Positions 37,881 to 47,336 of a stretch of 64,000 nucleotides of DNA are shown here, piece by piece; position 1 is the first letter of the stretch; the number at the start of each line of letters is the position of its first letter. The notes beneath the pieces were generated by a model. It saw nothing but the letters and a program-made list of their open reading frames with translations. It did no database searches and was not told the DNA's origin. Source of the DNA: Photobacterium swingsii (lineage in GTDB: Bacteria > Pseudomonadota > Gammaproteobacteria > Enterobacterales > Vibrionaceae). The translations under genes and the position numbers were made by a program. The stretch is from contig NZ_AP024852.1 of assembly GCF_024346715.1 (NCBI RefSeq), forward strand, positions 930,001 to 994,000, written 5' to 3'.

Positions 37881-38699
37881 ATGTTAGCCAGTTTTTTAAT
37901 TACGCTACGAGAAGGGTTGGAAGCCTTTTTGCTCGTAGGGATCGCCTTATCCTACTTAGCCAAACTTAATGCCCGCCAATACAACAAATATATTTATTTA
38001 GGGGTGTTTGTTGGTTTGTTGTTGTCATTGGTGGTGGCGGTTGTATTCCAAGTCGTCGTTGATCAGTTTAGCAATGAGTTATACCGAAATTATTTGATGG
38101 CAGGGATCCTCACTTTTGCCACTGTTGTGCTGACGTATATGGCGATCTGGATGCAGAATCAAGCCAAAAACCAAGTTGCACAGATGCAGCAAGATGTGTC
38201 TGACATGGTCAGCTCGGGCAACTTATTTGGTTTGGTCTTTTTGTCTCTGTTGGCCGTTTTACGTGAAGGTTTTGAGACGATCTTATTTTTCTCCGCCCTA
38301 ATGTATTCCAACTTTGGCGAATTCAGCACCCAAGATGCCTTAATTGGTGCTGTCGCCGGTTTGTTACTTTCATTGGCTATCGTGTGGCTGATGTTACGTA
38401 CAACACGTAATGTGCCGCTGCGTTCTTTTTTCCGTTGGACCAGTTTGCTGATCATTGTGATTGCTGCTGGACTCTTGTCTTCGGCGGTAAACATGTTGCA
38501 AGCGGCGCATGTTCTCCCAATCCTTCATGCACAGCTTTTTGATATATCACATATCCTCGATGATCGTGGTGTCTTTGGGACTTTCTTACGTGCTTTGTTT
38601 GGCTACAACTCATCGCCGGGGTTATTACAACTTATGGTATGGGGCGGCTACATGGTGACATTTATATTTTTCTGGAATCGAGGTTATAAGCAAGCATGA
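37881..38699 (+). CDS. FTR1-family high-affinity iron permease
   Basis: About 272 residues with seven predicted transmembrane helices. Two iron-binding REXXE motifs, typical of FTR1/EfeU, are present: LREGLEAF near residue 10 and LREGFETI near residue 128. The start is the ATG at 37881 preceded by GGGGA; an upstream in-frame TTG is less likely. It overlaps the flavoprotein gene by four bases. The FTR1 partners seen elsewhere (EfeO/EfeB, or P19 and cupredoxin) are absent; instead the neighbours are a b561-like protein, a flavoprotein and a multiheme cytochrome. Confidence 0.92.
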   Translation: MLASFLITLREGLEAFLLVGIALSYLAKLNARQYNKYIYLGVFVGLLLSLVVAVVFQVVVDQFSNELYRNYLMAGILTFATVVLTYMAIWMQNQAKNQVAQMQQDVSDMVSSGNLFGLVFLSLLAVLREGFETILFFSALMYSNFGEFSTQDALIGAVAGLLLSLAIVWLMLRTTRNVPLRSFFRWTSLLIIVIAAGLLSSAVNMLQAAHVLPILHAQLFDISHILDDRGVFGTFLRALFGYNSSPGLLQLMVWGGYMVTFIFFWNRGYKQA

Positions 38700-40120
38700 G
38701 TACGGCAGCTGAAAACAAACACATCGCGGTATTAGGTGCAGGCCCTGCTGGCTTGATGGCGGCATGGGAGCTAGTGGAAGCAGGTTATCAAGTAACGATT
38801 CTTGACCGCGATGATCACGTTGGTGGTATGTGCGCTACTCAGACTTTTTCTGGTCAGCACGGTGACTATCGTTTTGACTTTGGTGGCCACCGGTTTATTA
38901 CCAAGAACCCAAAACTGTTGTCTTTTGTCGATACCTTAATGGGTGACGACTTATTGTTTGCTCAACGTAAAAGTGTCATCCGTTACCGTGGTCGTATCTA
39001 CCAATATCCATTGGCATTGGTGGATTTGATCAAAAATGCTCCTTTGCCTCTGCTGGTGGGTGGAGCTGTCGATTTAGCGAAACAAATGTTTAAGCCTAAG
39101 CCAAAAGATCAATCTTCCGTGAGTTTTGCTGAGTGGATTGAAAGCCGTTTTGGTACCACTTTATATAAACACTTTTTTGAGGGGTATACCGGCAAGCTAT
39201 GGGGGATAGATCCTAAGTTTCTATCTGGTGACTGGGCGTCTCAACGCATCAGTTTGATGGATTTGAAAGACGTTGCACGTCGTTTATTGCCTGGGCGCCG
39301 TTCATCGGTACGTACTTATGCTCGCCAATACCGTTACCCGAAATTGGGGTTTGGTCAGCTGTACACCCGTCTTGCTGAAGAACTTGAAAAGAAAGGTGTC
39401 ACCATCGTTTTAAACAGTGATGTCTGTGGTTTGAAGGTCAATGCTAACCAGCTGATTGAGCATGTTGAGTACCGTCAACAAGGTGAAACACACATCCTTA
39501 GCTGCGATCAAGTGATTTCGACTTTGCCACTTCCCTTGATGTGTCAATTGACAGGGTTTGACAGTGGATTAGCGTTTCGATCATTGCGCTTCATGAATAT
39601 GCCTATGGAAACCCAAGATATCTCTGATAACACGTGGCAGTACCTTTCCGATCCTGAACTGCTTGGTACGCGCCTACAAGAGCCGAAACGCCGTTCATCA
39701 TTTATGGCACCAGCTGGACGATCGTCTGTGATGATCGAAATTCCATGTAATAAAAATGATGATGTGTGGAACATGGATGGTGACCGTCTGCAGCAGCGTG
39801 TTCTTGCGGATTTAGCGTCATTAGGTGTTGATCCTCAGCTTGCGACGGGGGAGTACTTCACATCTTACACTGAGCATGCTTACCCACTGATGGACATGAC
39901 GTATCAAGCCAAACGTGAAAAAGCGATTACTCACCTTTCGCAATACAGCAATTTAATCATGACAGGGCGACAAGGTACCTTCCGTTATATCTTCACAGAT
40001 ACCGCAATGGAAATGGGCATGATGGCTGCGCAGTCAGTGATTGATGGTAAAGATCGTCGCCGAGAAATATTTGATTTTCGTAATGAAAAGACAGTGATTG
40101 AAGTTCAAAGCGTCGCATAA
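38696..40120 (+). CDS. FAD-dependent oxidoreductase, UDP-galactopyranose mutase/amine oxidase-like
   Basis: A 474-residue flavoprotein. The dinucleotide-binding motif VLGAGPAGLMAAWELVEAG is followed by an acidic end of strand two (LDRDDHVGG), and further segments are FDFGGHRFITKNP and the C-terminal FAD segment GRQGTFRYIFTDTAMEMG. The general pattern is that of NAD(P)-binding Rossmann/UGM-like proteins often found in sugar clusters, and more distantly protoporphyrinogen oxidase. No signal peptide, so cytoplasmic. It overlaps the iron permease gene by four bases. The substrate is unknown; the PMT-like glycosyltransferase two genes on makes a sugar substrate possible. Confidence 0.82.
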   Translation: MSTAAENKHIAVLGAGPAGLMAAWELVEAGYQVTILDRDDHVGGMCATQTFSGQHGDYRFDFGGHRFITKNPKLLSFVDTLMGDDLLFAQRKSVIRYRGRIYQYPLALVDLIKNAPLPLLVGGAVDLAKQMFKPKPKDQSSVSFAEWIESRFGTTLYKHFFEGYTGKLWGIDPKFLSGDWASQRISLMDLKDVARRLLPGRRSSVRTYARQYRYPKLGFGQLYTRLAEELEKKGVTIVLNSDVCGLKVNANQLIEHVEYRQQGETHILSCDQVISTLPLPLMCQLTGFDSGLAFRSLRFMNMPMETQDISDNTWQYLSDPELLGTRLQEPKRRSSFMAPAGRSSVMIEIPCNKNDDVWNMDGDRLQQRVLADLASLGVDPQLATGEYFTSYTEHAYPLMDMTYQAKREKAITHLSQYSNLIMTGRQGTFRYIFTDTAMEMGMMAAQSVIDGKDRRREIFDFRNEKTVIEVQSVA

Positions 40121-40139
40121 CAAGCCAGAGGAATAATGG

Positions 40140-40730
40140 ATGAAACAACAAGGTTATGTTCAATTACTAACGCGACTGTTCGTGCTTGGCCTAGCTCTAT
40201 TGGCGAGTACGGCAAGTTATGCCTACTCCTATGCTGCGGCAGGTAAAGAGCCAGTTATTGATGGGCGTGAAGCTATTTTGACTGCACTTAGCCAGCAAGA
40301 TTTTGTAGCCGTACAACAGGCCGTTGATGGATTGACGGATGAGTTTACTTATTTACAAAAAGAGCATCAGGTTGATTTGTTTACGCCAATGCAAGCTGCT
40401 GTGGCTGCTAAGGATGCGGCAAAAGTCGAGGCTGTAATGGATCGCGCTGTGGTTGAAGAGATCATTCGCCGTTTAGACGGTGCGGGTAAAAATTTAGCGG
40501 ATTATCAAGTCGCAAAAGTACTGGTTGTTAAAAGTAAACTGTTTCTTGATTTGATCACGCCTAAGCTCGATGACGCGCACCGTCAACAAGCCGATCTGGC
40601 CATTCAGGGCACATTGCAGGCTATCGGTAACCCTGGTGTCTTCGGGGTGGGTCAAGCGCCGGCAGATCCTCAAGCATTTAAGCAGCAAAGCCAATTGCTG
40701 ATTGATGCGATCAGTACCTTGCACCAGTAA
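40140..40730 (+). CDS. Small exported helical protein of unknown function in the FTR1 operon
   Basis: 196 residues: signal peptide ending near TASYAYS, then an alpha-helical domain with many Ala, Gln, Asp and Glu (DGREAILTALSQQDFVAVQQ and DYQVAKVLVVKSKLFLDLI) and no cysteine. It is reminiscent in character of helical periplasmic partners of FTR1 permeases, but I cannot assign it to a family. It begins 19 bases after the flavoprotein gene. A periplasmic iron-binding or chaperone role is a guess from context. Confidence 0.72.
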   Translation: MKQQGYVQLLTRLFVLGLALLASTASYAYSYAAAGKEPVIDGREAILTALSQQDFVAVQQAVDGLTDEFTYLQKEHQVDLFTPMQAAVAAKDAAKVEAVMDRAVVEEIIRRLDGAGKNLADYQVAKVLVVKSKLFLDLITPKLDDAHRQQADLAIQGTLQAIGNPGVFGVGQAPADPQAFKQQSQLLIDAISTLHQ

Positions 40731-40744
40731 GCGGTGAACGAAAG

Positions 40745-42241
40745 GTGGGCCAGCAATTGCGCGAAGGGCTAGCAAAGCAAAGTGAGCGAATCAGCACTTT
40801 TCTGTTTGCTATGCCTGATAAGTTGGTGTGGCAGGGGTGTGCCTTGTTTACTCTGCTGGCTTACCTGTTTTGGTGGCATTGGATAGGGCAATTCCCACTG
40901 CAACTGACCAGTGATGATGCACTGAATTTTGCTCGCGGTGTTGAGCGTTTTTCCGTGTTGGAGTTTCGACCTCATTTCCCGGGGTATCCGGCATTTATTG
41001 GTTTTGCACGATTTGCTGCGTTATGGGTTGAACCGAGTACTGCTGCGATCTGGGTGTCACTGATGAGTGCCATGTTGATCCCTTTGGCTGTCGCTCGCTT
41101 GATTCACTTGTGTTCGCTTTCGTTGGTTGCAGCAACGCTCGGCGGTGTCTTGGCTTTGACGCAACCTTTGCTGGCTTCCATGGCCTTAAGTGGCTTATCT
41201 GATGCGCCAGCCATTTTGTTGTTGCTGGTGGCTTTAGCTGCAACGATACAAAAACAGTACTGGCGAGTAGGGCTGTGGCTTGGATTAATGCTGGCGACTC
41301 GTCCTTCTTATGTCGTACTCGCCTTCGCTGTAGCGGCTGTGCCTTGGTGGCAAGGTCTGCATCGACAATTAGGTTTGGTTGGGTTAACAAAAGCCTTTTT
41401 AAAAGCCTGTTTCTCATTGGCTTTGGTGGGAGGTGTGAGTCTGACTTTCATCTGGGCACATGATGGCGCGGCTTATATCAGTGAAGGGATCCGTTTTACT
41501 CAAGGGCATTTTGCTATTTGGGGGAATACCGTTGAAGGAAACGATGCCACCTTGTGGCAGTGGGTGATTGCATTGCGTAACGGTTTTGGTGGGGCATTGT
41601 TATTGGCGAGCTTGCTGTCACTCAGCGTGGCGATTGTTATAGCTATAGCAAGCATTAAACCAATATGGCTGAAGCGCTCTCGATTGGACGCCTTGTCGTC
41701 CCCTGAACTTGCGGCATTGGCGACGGTGACAGGCCTGTATTGGGTATGGATAAGTGTTGGACAAAACCCTGACAATTTACGCCATTGGGCGCCGGTATTG
41801 TTTTTAGTTTTGGTGGTGATGCCAGTACAAGTTGCTCGTCTGATCCAAGGCCGCCCAGTACTGTTTGTCGTGGTGCTTGGCCTGATCAGTTATTACTGTG
41901 GGCGCAATATTGATGCCATGGTGCCCTCGTTTAAACAGGATCTGGTTCAACGCCAAGCACCGATACAGCAGGCAATCCAATGGATTCGATCCCAGCCGAC
42001 AATTAAGGTGGTCGGCACCAATTACAGCGTGAATTTATTACGTTCCCAGCTTCAAGGTCGGGCCGTATACGACATGTATTACCCGAGTAGTGAACGTGCA
42101 TTGCGTGAGCAAGCGTATCAAAACCCAAACAGTGCGTGGCGTATATCGGGTACTCAATTGCCAGGATTGAAACTGGAAGCACAGTTTGCACCAAGGTTTA
42201 TTGGTGAGCGGGGCCTCTTTTTATATCAGATAAGTCAGTAA
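40745..42241 (+). CDS. PMT/ArnT-like membrane glycosyltransferase
   Basis: A 498-residue integral membrane protein with about ten or more helices. The first large periplasmic loop has TSDDALNFARGVERFS and RPHFPGYPAF, as in GT-C fold lipid-linked sugar transferases, where the acidic pair is catalytic. A soluble C-terminal tail follows (about residues 410-498). The start is GTG at 40745, 15 bases after the previous gene. Its presence in an iron permease operon is odd: it could glycosylate one of the exported proteins of the cluster. Substrate unknown. Confidence 0.75.
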   Translation: MGQQLREGLAKQSERISTFLFAMPDKLVWQGCALFTLLAYLFWWHWIGQFPLQLTSDDALNFARGVERFSVLEFRPHFPGYPAFIGFARFAALWVEPSTAAIWVSLMSAMLIPLAVARLIHLCSLSLVAATLGGVLALTQPLLASMALSGLSDAPAILLLLVALAATIQKQYWRVGLWLGLMLATRPSYVVLAFAVAAVPWWQGLHRQLGLVGLTKAFLKACFSLALVGGVSLTFIWAHDGAAYISEGIRFTQGHFAIWGNTVEGNDATLWQWVIALRNGFGGALLLASLLSLSVAIVIAIASIKPIWLKRSRLDALSSPELAALATVTGLYWVWISVGQNPDNLRHWAPVLFLVLVVMPVQVARLIQGRPVLFVVVLGLISYYCGRNIDAMVPSFKQDLVQRQAPIQQAIQWIRSQPTIKVVGTNYSVNLLRSQLQGRAVYDMYYPSSERALREQAYQNPNSAWRISGTQLPGLKLEAQFAPRFIGERGLFLYQISQ

Positions 42242-42281
42242 TGAAAATGACTGATTTGAAGTTATGTGAGTGTAAAGGCAA

Positions 42282-45248
42282 ATGAAGTTAAATAGTAAAT
42301 ATAAGCCTATTAAACAGTTGTTTTTATTGATTGTTGTACTGATGAGTCAATCAGTCTTTGCGATCGAAAAAAGCAGCTCGATGCTTTTTAATAGTGATAA
42401 AACGCAGATTATCAGTGCGAACTTCGATGCAGGAAGTGTGAGTTTACTCAATCGAGAAAACGGTGACATTGAAAAAGAAGTCACCATAGGTCGAGATATT
42501 CGACGTATTGCGCTTACTCAAGATGAACAGCTCTTATTGGCGACAGACTACTTAAACGATCAGGTCGTGCTTTTAGATGCCAAAACGCTTGCGACTAAGC
42601 AAGTGACCCAGGTGCCATCACGTCCATTTGGGGTGGTGTTTGATGTTAACAACCAGCAATTTTATGTCACCAGTTTTGAGCGTGATAAGTTACTGGTAAT
42701 TGATAGAAAAGGGGAAGTCACTCAAGTCTTAGCGACGGCTTCTACCCCTCGTGGTTTGGCTCTGACGGATGATGGCCGTTTGTTAGTTACCCACGCATTA
42801 TCAGGCGAGGTCTCAATTTATGATGTCACAAATTCGACGCCGCAATTGATCAAAGTGGTGCAACTTGTTGATACGCCTGCTCATAAAGAGAAAACCACAC
42901 CGCAAGGTAAGCCTCGTTTATTGGATAATATTGTGATTTCGCCAGATGGTCAGCAGGCATGGCTACCCCATGTACTGTGGTCGTTTGGTCATGATTTTCA
43001 GTTTCAGTCGACTGTCTTCCCAACGGTGTCTATTTTGGATTTAGAACCGGGTAATGAACATGAAATTGTCGATGAACGTAAGCAACTTTTTAAACAAATC
43101 AACATCATCGAGAGCGGTAACCGTATTCGTATCGTTTCCAACCCGCATGATGGCGTGTTTACCGAGGATGGTAAAAAAGTCATTTTTACGCTAGCGGGTT
43201 CTGAAGACCTGATGGTGTTTGACTTATCACGCCAAGGTAAGAAAAATAAAAAACGTCACCGTCGTAAGAAGTTCCAGGGCGGGGTCAAAGCGACCCAAAT
43301 TTTCCGTAATGTTCCTGGTGATAATCCGCGCGGCATTTTGGTCGTTGGGCGTGAGCTGTATGTACAAAATGCGATGTCATTGGATATTGCTAAATTTGAT
43401 ACTGGTGCAGTAGGGCCTTTTGCCAAAGTTAAACTGATTCAAGCCAACTTTGCCAACCTTGTCAGTGCCGATCCGCTGCCTAAACAATTGCGCAGAGGTA
43501 AAACCTTATTTAATCGTGCCAATATGGCCGATAACCCTAAATTCCCAATGGCCGGGGATTTTTGGATGAGTTGTAATTCCTGTCACCTTGATGGCTTTAA
43601 TTTTACCAACCGTCAATTGATGGAAGATGGCAAAAAAGATCGCTTCAAAAATGCCGTCACGGGCCATGTTGATGTGCGTAAGATGATCGCTGGCGACCCG
43701 GTTGGCGCATACATCGATATTATTCAAAAAACGCAAGGTGGTATGGGCGGCGATCCGCGTGAAGACGATATGCCACCTGTTAATGTGGAGCAACCGCCAT
43801 TGGAAGCGGTCAAGATGATGATGGCTCTAAATGAATATGTTCGTTCGCCAGAAAACCTACCGTACCTTTCCACTTGGCTGCGCCTTGACGATAACAAGCG
43901 TTATACCCACCCTGACGAATGGGTTAACTCGGCGGAGTGTTCTGACTGTCATACCACGATTTATGATCAATGGGCGGACTCGAACCATGGCATGAATATG
44001 GATCACCCTTATTACCGTTTTCAAGAAGATGTCGCGGCACAAAGCGAAGGCGAAGAATTTCGTGTGCTTTGCCGTGGTTGTCATGCGCCACAAATGGTGA
44101 TCAATGGTGATAATAAGCCTTTCTCTGATTTTGGCGATATGCGAGAAAAAGGCGGCAAGTCACTCAAAGTAGCATTAGCGCATGGTCAGTCAGTCAATGA
44201 GCGAGGAACAGGCTGTGTATTCTGTCACCGAGTGACCAAGGCGGAAAACGCGGGTGGGAATACTGACATGACGGTTAACCTCAAAGATCGCGAAAGCTAC
44301 GTGTTTGAAGATGCAAAAAATAGCATGTTGAAGTGGCTATCAGAAAAACAGATCAATGCGATGCCTGCGCCACATAAGGCCTCTTATTCTAACCCTGAGC
44401 TTTATCAGAGCTCACTGTATTGTGCGACCTGTCATAACGAGTTCACTACCGGACAAGGGGCAAATGTGAATGACAACTTTGGCGAGTGGTTAGCATCCCC
44501 GTTTAATGCCCCAGGTAACCCTGCACAACATAAGACATGTATCGATTGTCACATGACGCAAGATGTTACTAACTTTGATAACAAAGTGGGTGGTCAATCA
44601 ACCAATAATGGCCCGATGAAATCGAATTTACGTTCGCACCATTTGGTCGGCGGAAACTACTTCTTTACCGGGATGCGTAACCCCGAACACAAGAAGATGA
44701 GTATCGACATTCTAAAAACAGCACTGAGCCTAGAGGTCGAAAAACAAGGCAATCAATTCACCGCCAAAGTAACCAATGTGAATTCAGGGCATGATATGCC
44801 CGGTGGTGCTCGCCGTCAGGTGTGGTTAGAAGTGATTGCCACAGATGCTAATGGTAAGCAGGTCTTTACCAGTGGTGTGATGCAAAATGGTGTGATCCCG
44901 AAAGATGCGCACAAATTCATTAAAGTGGGTGTCGATAAAGACGGTAAACCTGTCGGATTACGGTTCTGGCGCTATGTCAAAATTGGTAAAGATACTCGGA
45001 TTAAATCAGGTGAAACGCGTAATGAGGTGTTTGATTTACCCGATAATGCGCAGTATCCATTAACGGTTTCAACCCGAGTGCTATATCAAGTGTTTGCCAA
45101 AGGGTTAACGGATAAAGTTCGTGCCGCTTACCCTGATGAGCATATTCCTGATCCTGAAGTGATTGAACTGCAGGCAGTGACTAAGACCTATGCCATGAAT
45201 AATGGACAGAATCAGAATGTCACGAGTAAAGCGTCAAGCTCGCACTAA
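42282..45248 (+). CDS. Beta-propeller/hexaheme c-type cytochrome fusion protein
   Basis: 988 residues with a signal peptide (to about VFAIE). The N-terminal 350 residues show repeated YVTN-type beta-propeller blades (IALTQDEQLLLATDYLNDQV and DDGRLLVTHALSGEVSIYDV). Six CXXCH heme sites follow at about residues 431, 553, 597, 645, 714 and 753; the segment ECSDCHTTIYDQWADSNHG is typical of cytochrome c554-like domains. The last 200 residues form a beta-rich domain. It is exported and heme-loaded, so it should act in the periplasm or at the outer membrane. Its place in the FTR1 operon suggests iron oxidation or reduction. It depends on the Ccm system, whose genes are in this window. Confidence 0.9.
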   Translation: MKLNSKYKPIKQLFLLIVVLMSQSVFAIEKSSSMLFNSDKTQIISANFDAGSVSLLNRENGDIEKEVTIGRDIRRIALTQDEQLLLATDYLNDQVVLLDAKTLATKQVTQVPSRPFGVVFDVNNQQFYVTSFERDKLLVIDRKGEVTQVLATASTPRGLALTDDGRLLVTHALSGEVSIYDVTNSTPQLIKVVQLVDTPAHKEKTTPQGKPRLLDNIVISPDGQQAWLPHVLWSFGHDFQFQSTVFPTVSILDLEPGNEHEIVDERKQLFKQINIIESGNRIRIVSNPHDGVFTEDGKKVIFTLAGSEDLMVFDLSRQGKKNKKRHRRKKFQGGVKATQIFRNVPGDNPRGILVVGRELYVQNAMSLDIAKFDTGAVGPFAKVKLIQANFANLVSADPLPKQLRRGKTLFNRANMADNPKFPMAGDFWMSCNSCHLDGFNFTNRQLMEDGKKDRFKNAVTGHVDVRKMIAGDPVGAYIDIIQKTQGGMGGDPREDDMPPVNVEQPPLEAVKMMMALNEYVRSPENLPYLSTWLRLDDNKRYTHPDEWVNSAECSDCHTTIYDQWADSNHGMNMDHPYYRFQEDVAAQSEGEEFRVLCRGCHAPQMVINGDNKPFSDFGDMREKGGKSLKVALAHGQSVNERGTGCVFCHRVTKAENAGGNTDMTVNLKDRESYVFEDAKNSMLKWLSEKQINAMPAPHKASYSNPELYQSSLYCATCHNEFTTGQGANVNDNFGEWLASPFNAPGNPAQHKTCIDCHMTQDVTNFDNKVGGQSTNNGPMKSNLRSHHLVGGNYFFTGMRNPEHKKMSIDILKTALSLEVEKQGNQFTAKVTNVNSGHDMPGGARRQVWLEVIATDANGKQVFTSGVMQNGVIPKDAHKFIKVGVDKDGKPVGLRFWRYVKIGKDTRIKSGETRNEVFDLPDNAQYPLTVSTRVLYQVFAKGLTDKVRAAYPDEHIPDPEVIELQAVTKTYAMNNGQNQNVTSKASSSH

Positions 45249-45590
45249 CTGGATATAAAACCGTAACGAAGGGAAAGAGGCCTATCTATGATAAGCCTCT
45301 TTTTTTTCAATAATATAATTACGAATAAATGCTAACAGTACAAAGTGATATATGCCTAATCAATAACGAGAGATGCACAGAACTTAGAAGGATGTCTGCT
45401 TTTTAATTTAGGGGTAAATAAGTTGTTGAATAAAAATACCATAGTTAGATAATCATCAGTGTTAATGGGATGTTTCAGAGTCATTCCTACCTAAGATCTT
45501 CTTCGAGATCGACTAAAACAAAGATTATAAAGCATTAGATCTCACCTATATGATGCTTACATTTTGGCTATACCTGATGTCTGTGGAGGG
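45249..45590. other. Intergenic region between the cytochrome gene and mdlA
   Basis: 342 bases without a gene: the terminator of the cytochrome operon at the left, then A/T-rich sequence that presumably carries the mdlAB promoter. Nothing more can be named. Confidence 0.5.
45274..45310 (+). terminator. Terminator of the FTR1/cytochrome operon
   Basis: The stem AAAGAGGC/GCCTCTTT, with an inner TAT/ATA pair, is followed by a long T run starting 50 bases after the stop codon. Confidence 0.88.
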
Positions 45591-47336
45591 ATGATGCAGA
45601 TTTTCTGGCAACTTCGTTGGTTCTTTTTACAAGAGTGGCGCCGATACGGCGGTGCAATCATGATTTTGGGCGTCGTGGCGTTATTTGAGCTATTACCGCC
45701 GAAAGCCATTGGTTGGGTGGTCGACAGTGTAGTGGCTGGCGACATGTCGACATCAACATTATTGCTGAGTTTAGCCGCGCTGATTGCTTTATGGGGCGTG
45801 GTGTACGTGCTGCGTATTATTTGGCGGGTTTGGTTATTCAGTGCGGCTGCAAAGTTGGGAACCGTGCTGCGTAATCGCTTATATCGCCATTTTTCTTCTC
45901 ATCCTCCCGTCTTTTTTGAGCGCTTTAAAACGGGCGATTTGATGGCTCGTTCAACTAACGATGTTAACTCGGTGGTATTGACTGCTGGCGAGGGCGTATT
46001 AACAGCGGCAGATTCTTTGCTAACGGGCATCGTTGTGCTGCTGGTGATGACAACGCAATACAGCTGGGAGCTGACTGTACTGGCTCTGCTACCAATGCCG
46101 ATAATGGCCATTGTCGTCTTTTTCCTTGGCCGTCAATTACATACCCGCTTTGGTGTCTCTCAGGCTGCGTTTTCCAACCTAACGGATAAAACCCAAGAAA
46201 CGCTTAACGGTGTGCGGATGATCCGAGCGTTTGGTTTAGAGCAGCGTCAGCAGCAAGAATTTGATGATGTGGTAGACGATACGGGTCGCAAGAATCTGGC
46301 GGTAGAAAAGGTCGATGCCCTGTTTAATCCTGTGATCCAAATTACCATAGGTATGTCTTTCTTTTTAAGTGTGGCGGGTGGGGCGTATTTTGTTTCAACT
46401 GGACGTTTATCTTTAGGGGATCTTACTGCATTTACTTTGTACCAAGGTTTGATGATTTGGCCTATGTTGGCAATGGCATGGTTGTTTAATATTTTGGAGC
46501 GGGGGTCGGCGGCATGGAAGCGTTTGCAGCATATTTTTGATGAAGCGCCAGAGATTGTTAGTGGTGAAACCGCTTTAAAACAACGCCAACAAACATTGAC
46601 GGTCGATATTGATCAATTTACCTGGCAAAGCCAGCAGTTCAGTGTGCTCAATGCGGTGAATTTTGAGCTACCAGCAGGGCACATGTTGGGCATTGCAGGG
46701 CCTGTTGGCAGCGGTAAATCGACCTTATTAGGCCTACTATTACGGCAGCAAACCTTGATAGAGGGATCCATCAAATATGGCGATGTCAGTATTGAGTCGG
46801 CAAATTTGGATCATTGGCGCAGCCGATTTGCAGTGGTAAGCCAAACGCCTTTTCTATTCTCGCGTTCGATTGCTGACAACATTGCATTAGGGCAACCAGA
46901 GGCGAGCCATGACGCGATTCGTGAAGCTGCAAGAATGGCATGTATTGACGACGACATTATGCAGTTCCCCGATGGCTACGGCACACTCGTGGGTGAAAAA
47001 GGCATTACATTGTCGGGCGGACAAAAACAGCGGATTGCGATTGCACGCGCTCTGTTACTTCAGGCTGAGATTTTGGTGCTAGACGATGCACTGTCTGCGG
47101 TTGATGGCAAAACCGAGCATCAAATATTAAGTAATCTACGTCGTCAACAAACACGCCAGACAGTGATCGTTATCGCGCACCGTTTGACGGCATTGGAGCA
47201 GGCTGAAGAAATTTTAGTGCTTCAGCATGGCTGTATTGCTGAGCGTGGTACACATCAAGCCTTAATCAAGGCTGAAAATTGGTATGCCGAGATGTACCGG
47301 TATCAGAAACTAGAACAAGCTATCGAGGGGGCGTAA
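45591..47336 (+). CDS. mdlA: ABC-type multidrug exporter half-transporter MdlA
   Basis: An inner-membrane half-transporter with six N-terminal helices and a C-terminal ATPase: Walker A GPVGSGKST, signature LSGGQKQR, Walker B ILVLDDALSAVD. The start is ATGATG at 45591/45594, preceded by GGAGGG; the second ATG has the better spacing. An upstream in-frame TTG at 45564 is unlikely. It overlaps mdlB by one base. The mdlAB pair after decR matches E. coli order once the iron cluster is set aside. Substrate unknown. Confidence 0.92.
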   Translation: MMQIFWQLRWFFLQEWRRYGGAIMILGVVALFELLPPKAIGWVVDSVVAGDMSTSTLLLSLAALIALWGVVYVLRIIWRVWLFSAAAKLGTVLRNRLYRHFSSHPPVFFERFKTGDLMARSTNDVNSVVLTAGEGVLTAADSLLTGIVVLLVMTTQYSWELTVLALLPMPIMAIVVFFLGRQLHTRFGVSQAAFSNLTDKTQETLNGVRMIRAFGLEQRQQQEFDDVVDDTGRKNLAVEKVDALFNPVIQITIGMSFFLSVAGGAYFVSTGRLSLGDLTAFTLYQGLMIWPMLAMAWLFNILERGSAAWKRLQHIFDEAPEIVSGETALKQRQQTLTVDIDQFTWQSQQFSVLNAVNFELPAGHMLGIAGPVGSGKSTLLGLLLRQQTLIEGSIKYGDVSIESANLDHWRSRFAVVSQTPFLFSRSIADNIALGQPEASHDAIREAARMACIDDDIMQFPDGYGTLVGEKGITLSGGQKQRIAIARALLLQAEILVLDDALSAVDGKTEHQILSNLRRQQTRQTVIVIAHRLTALEQAEEILVLQHGCIAERGTHQALIKAENWYAEMYRYQKLEQAIEGA

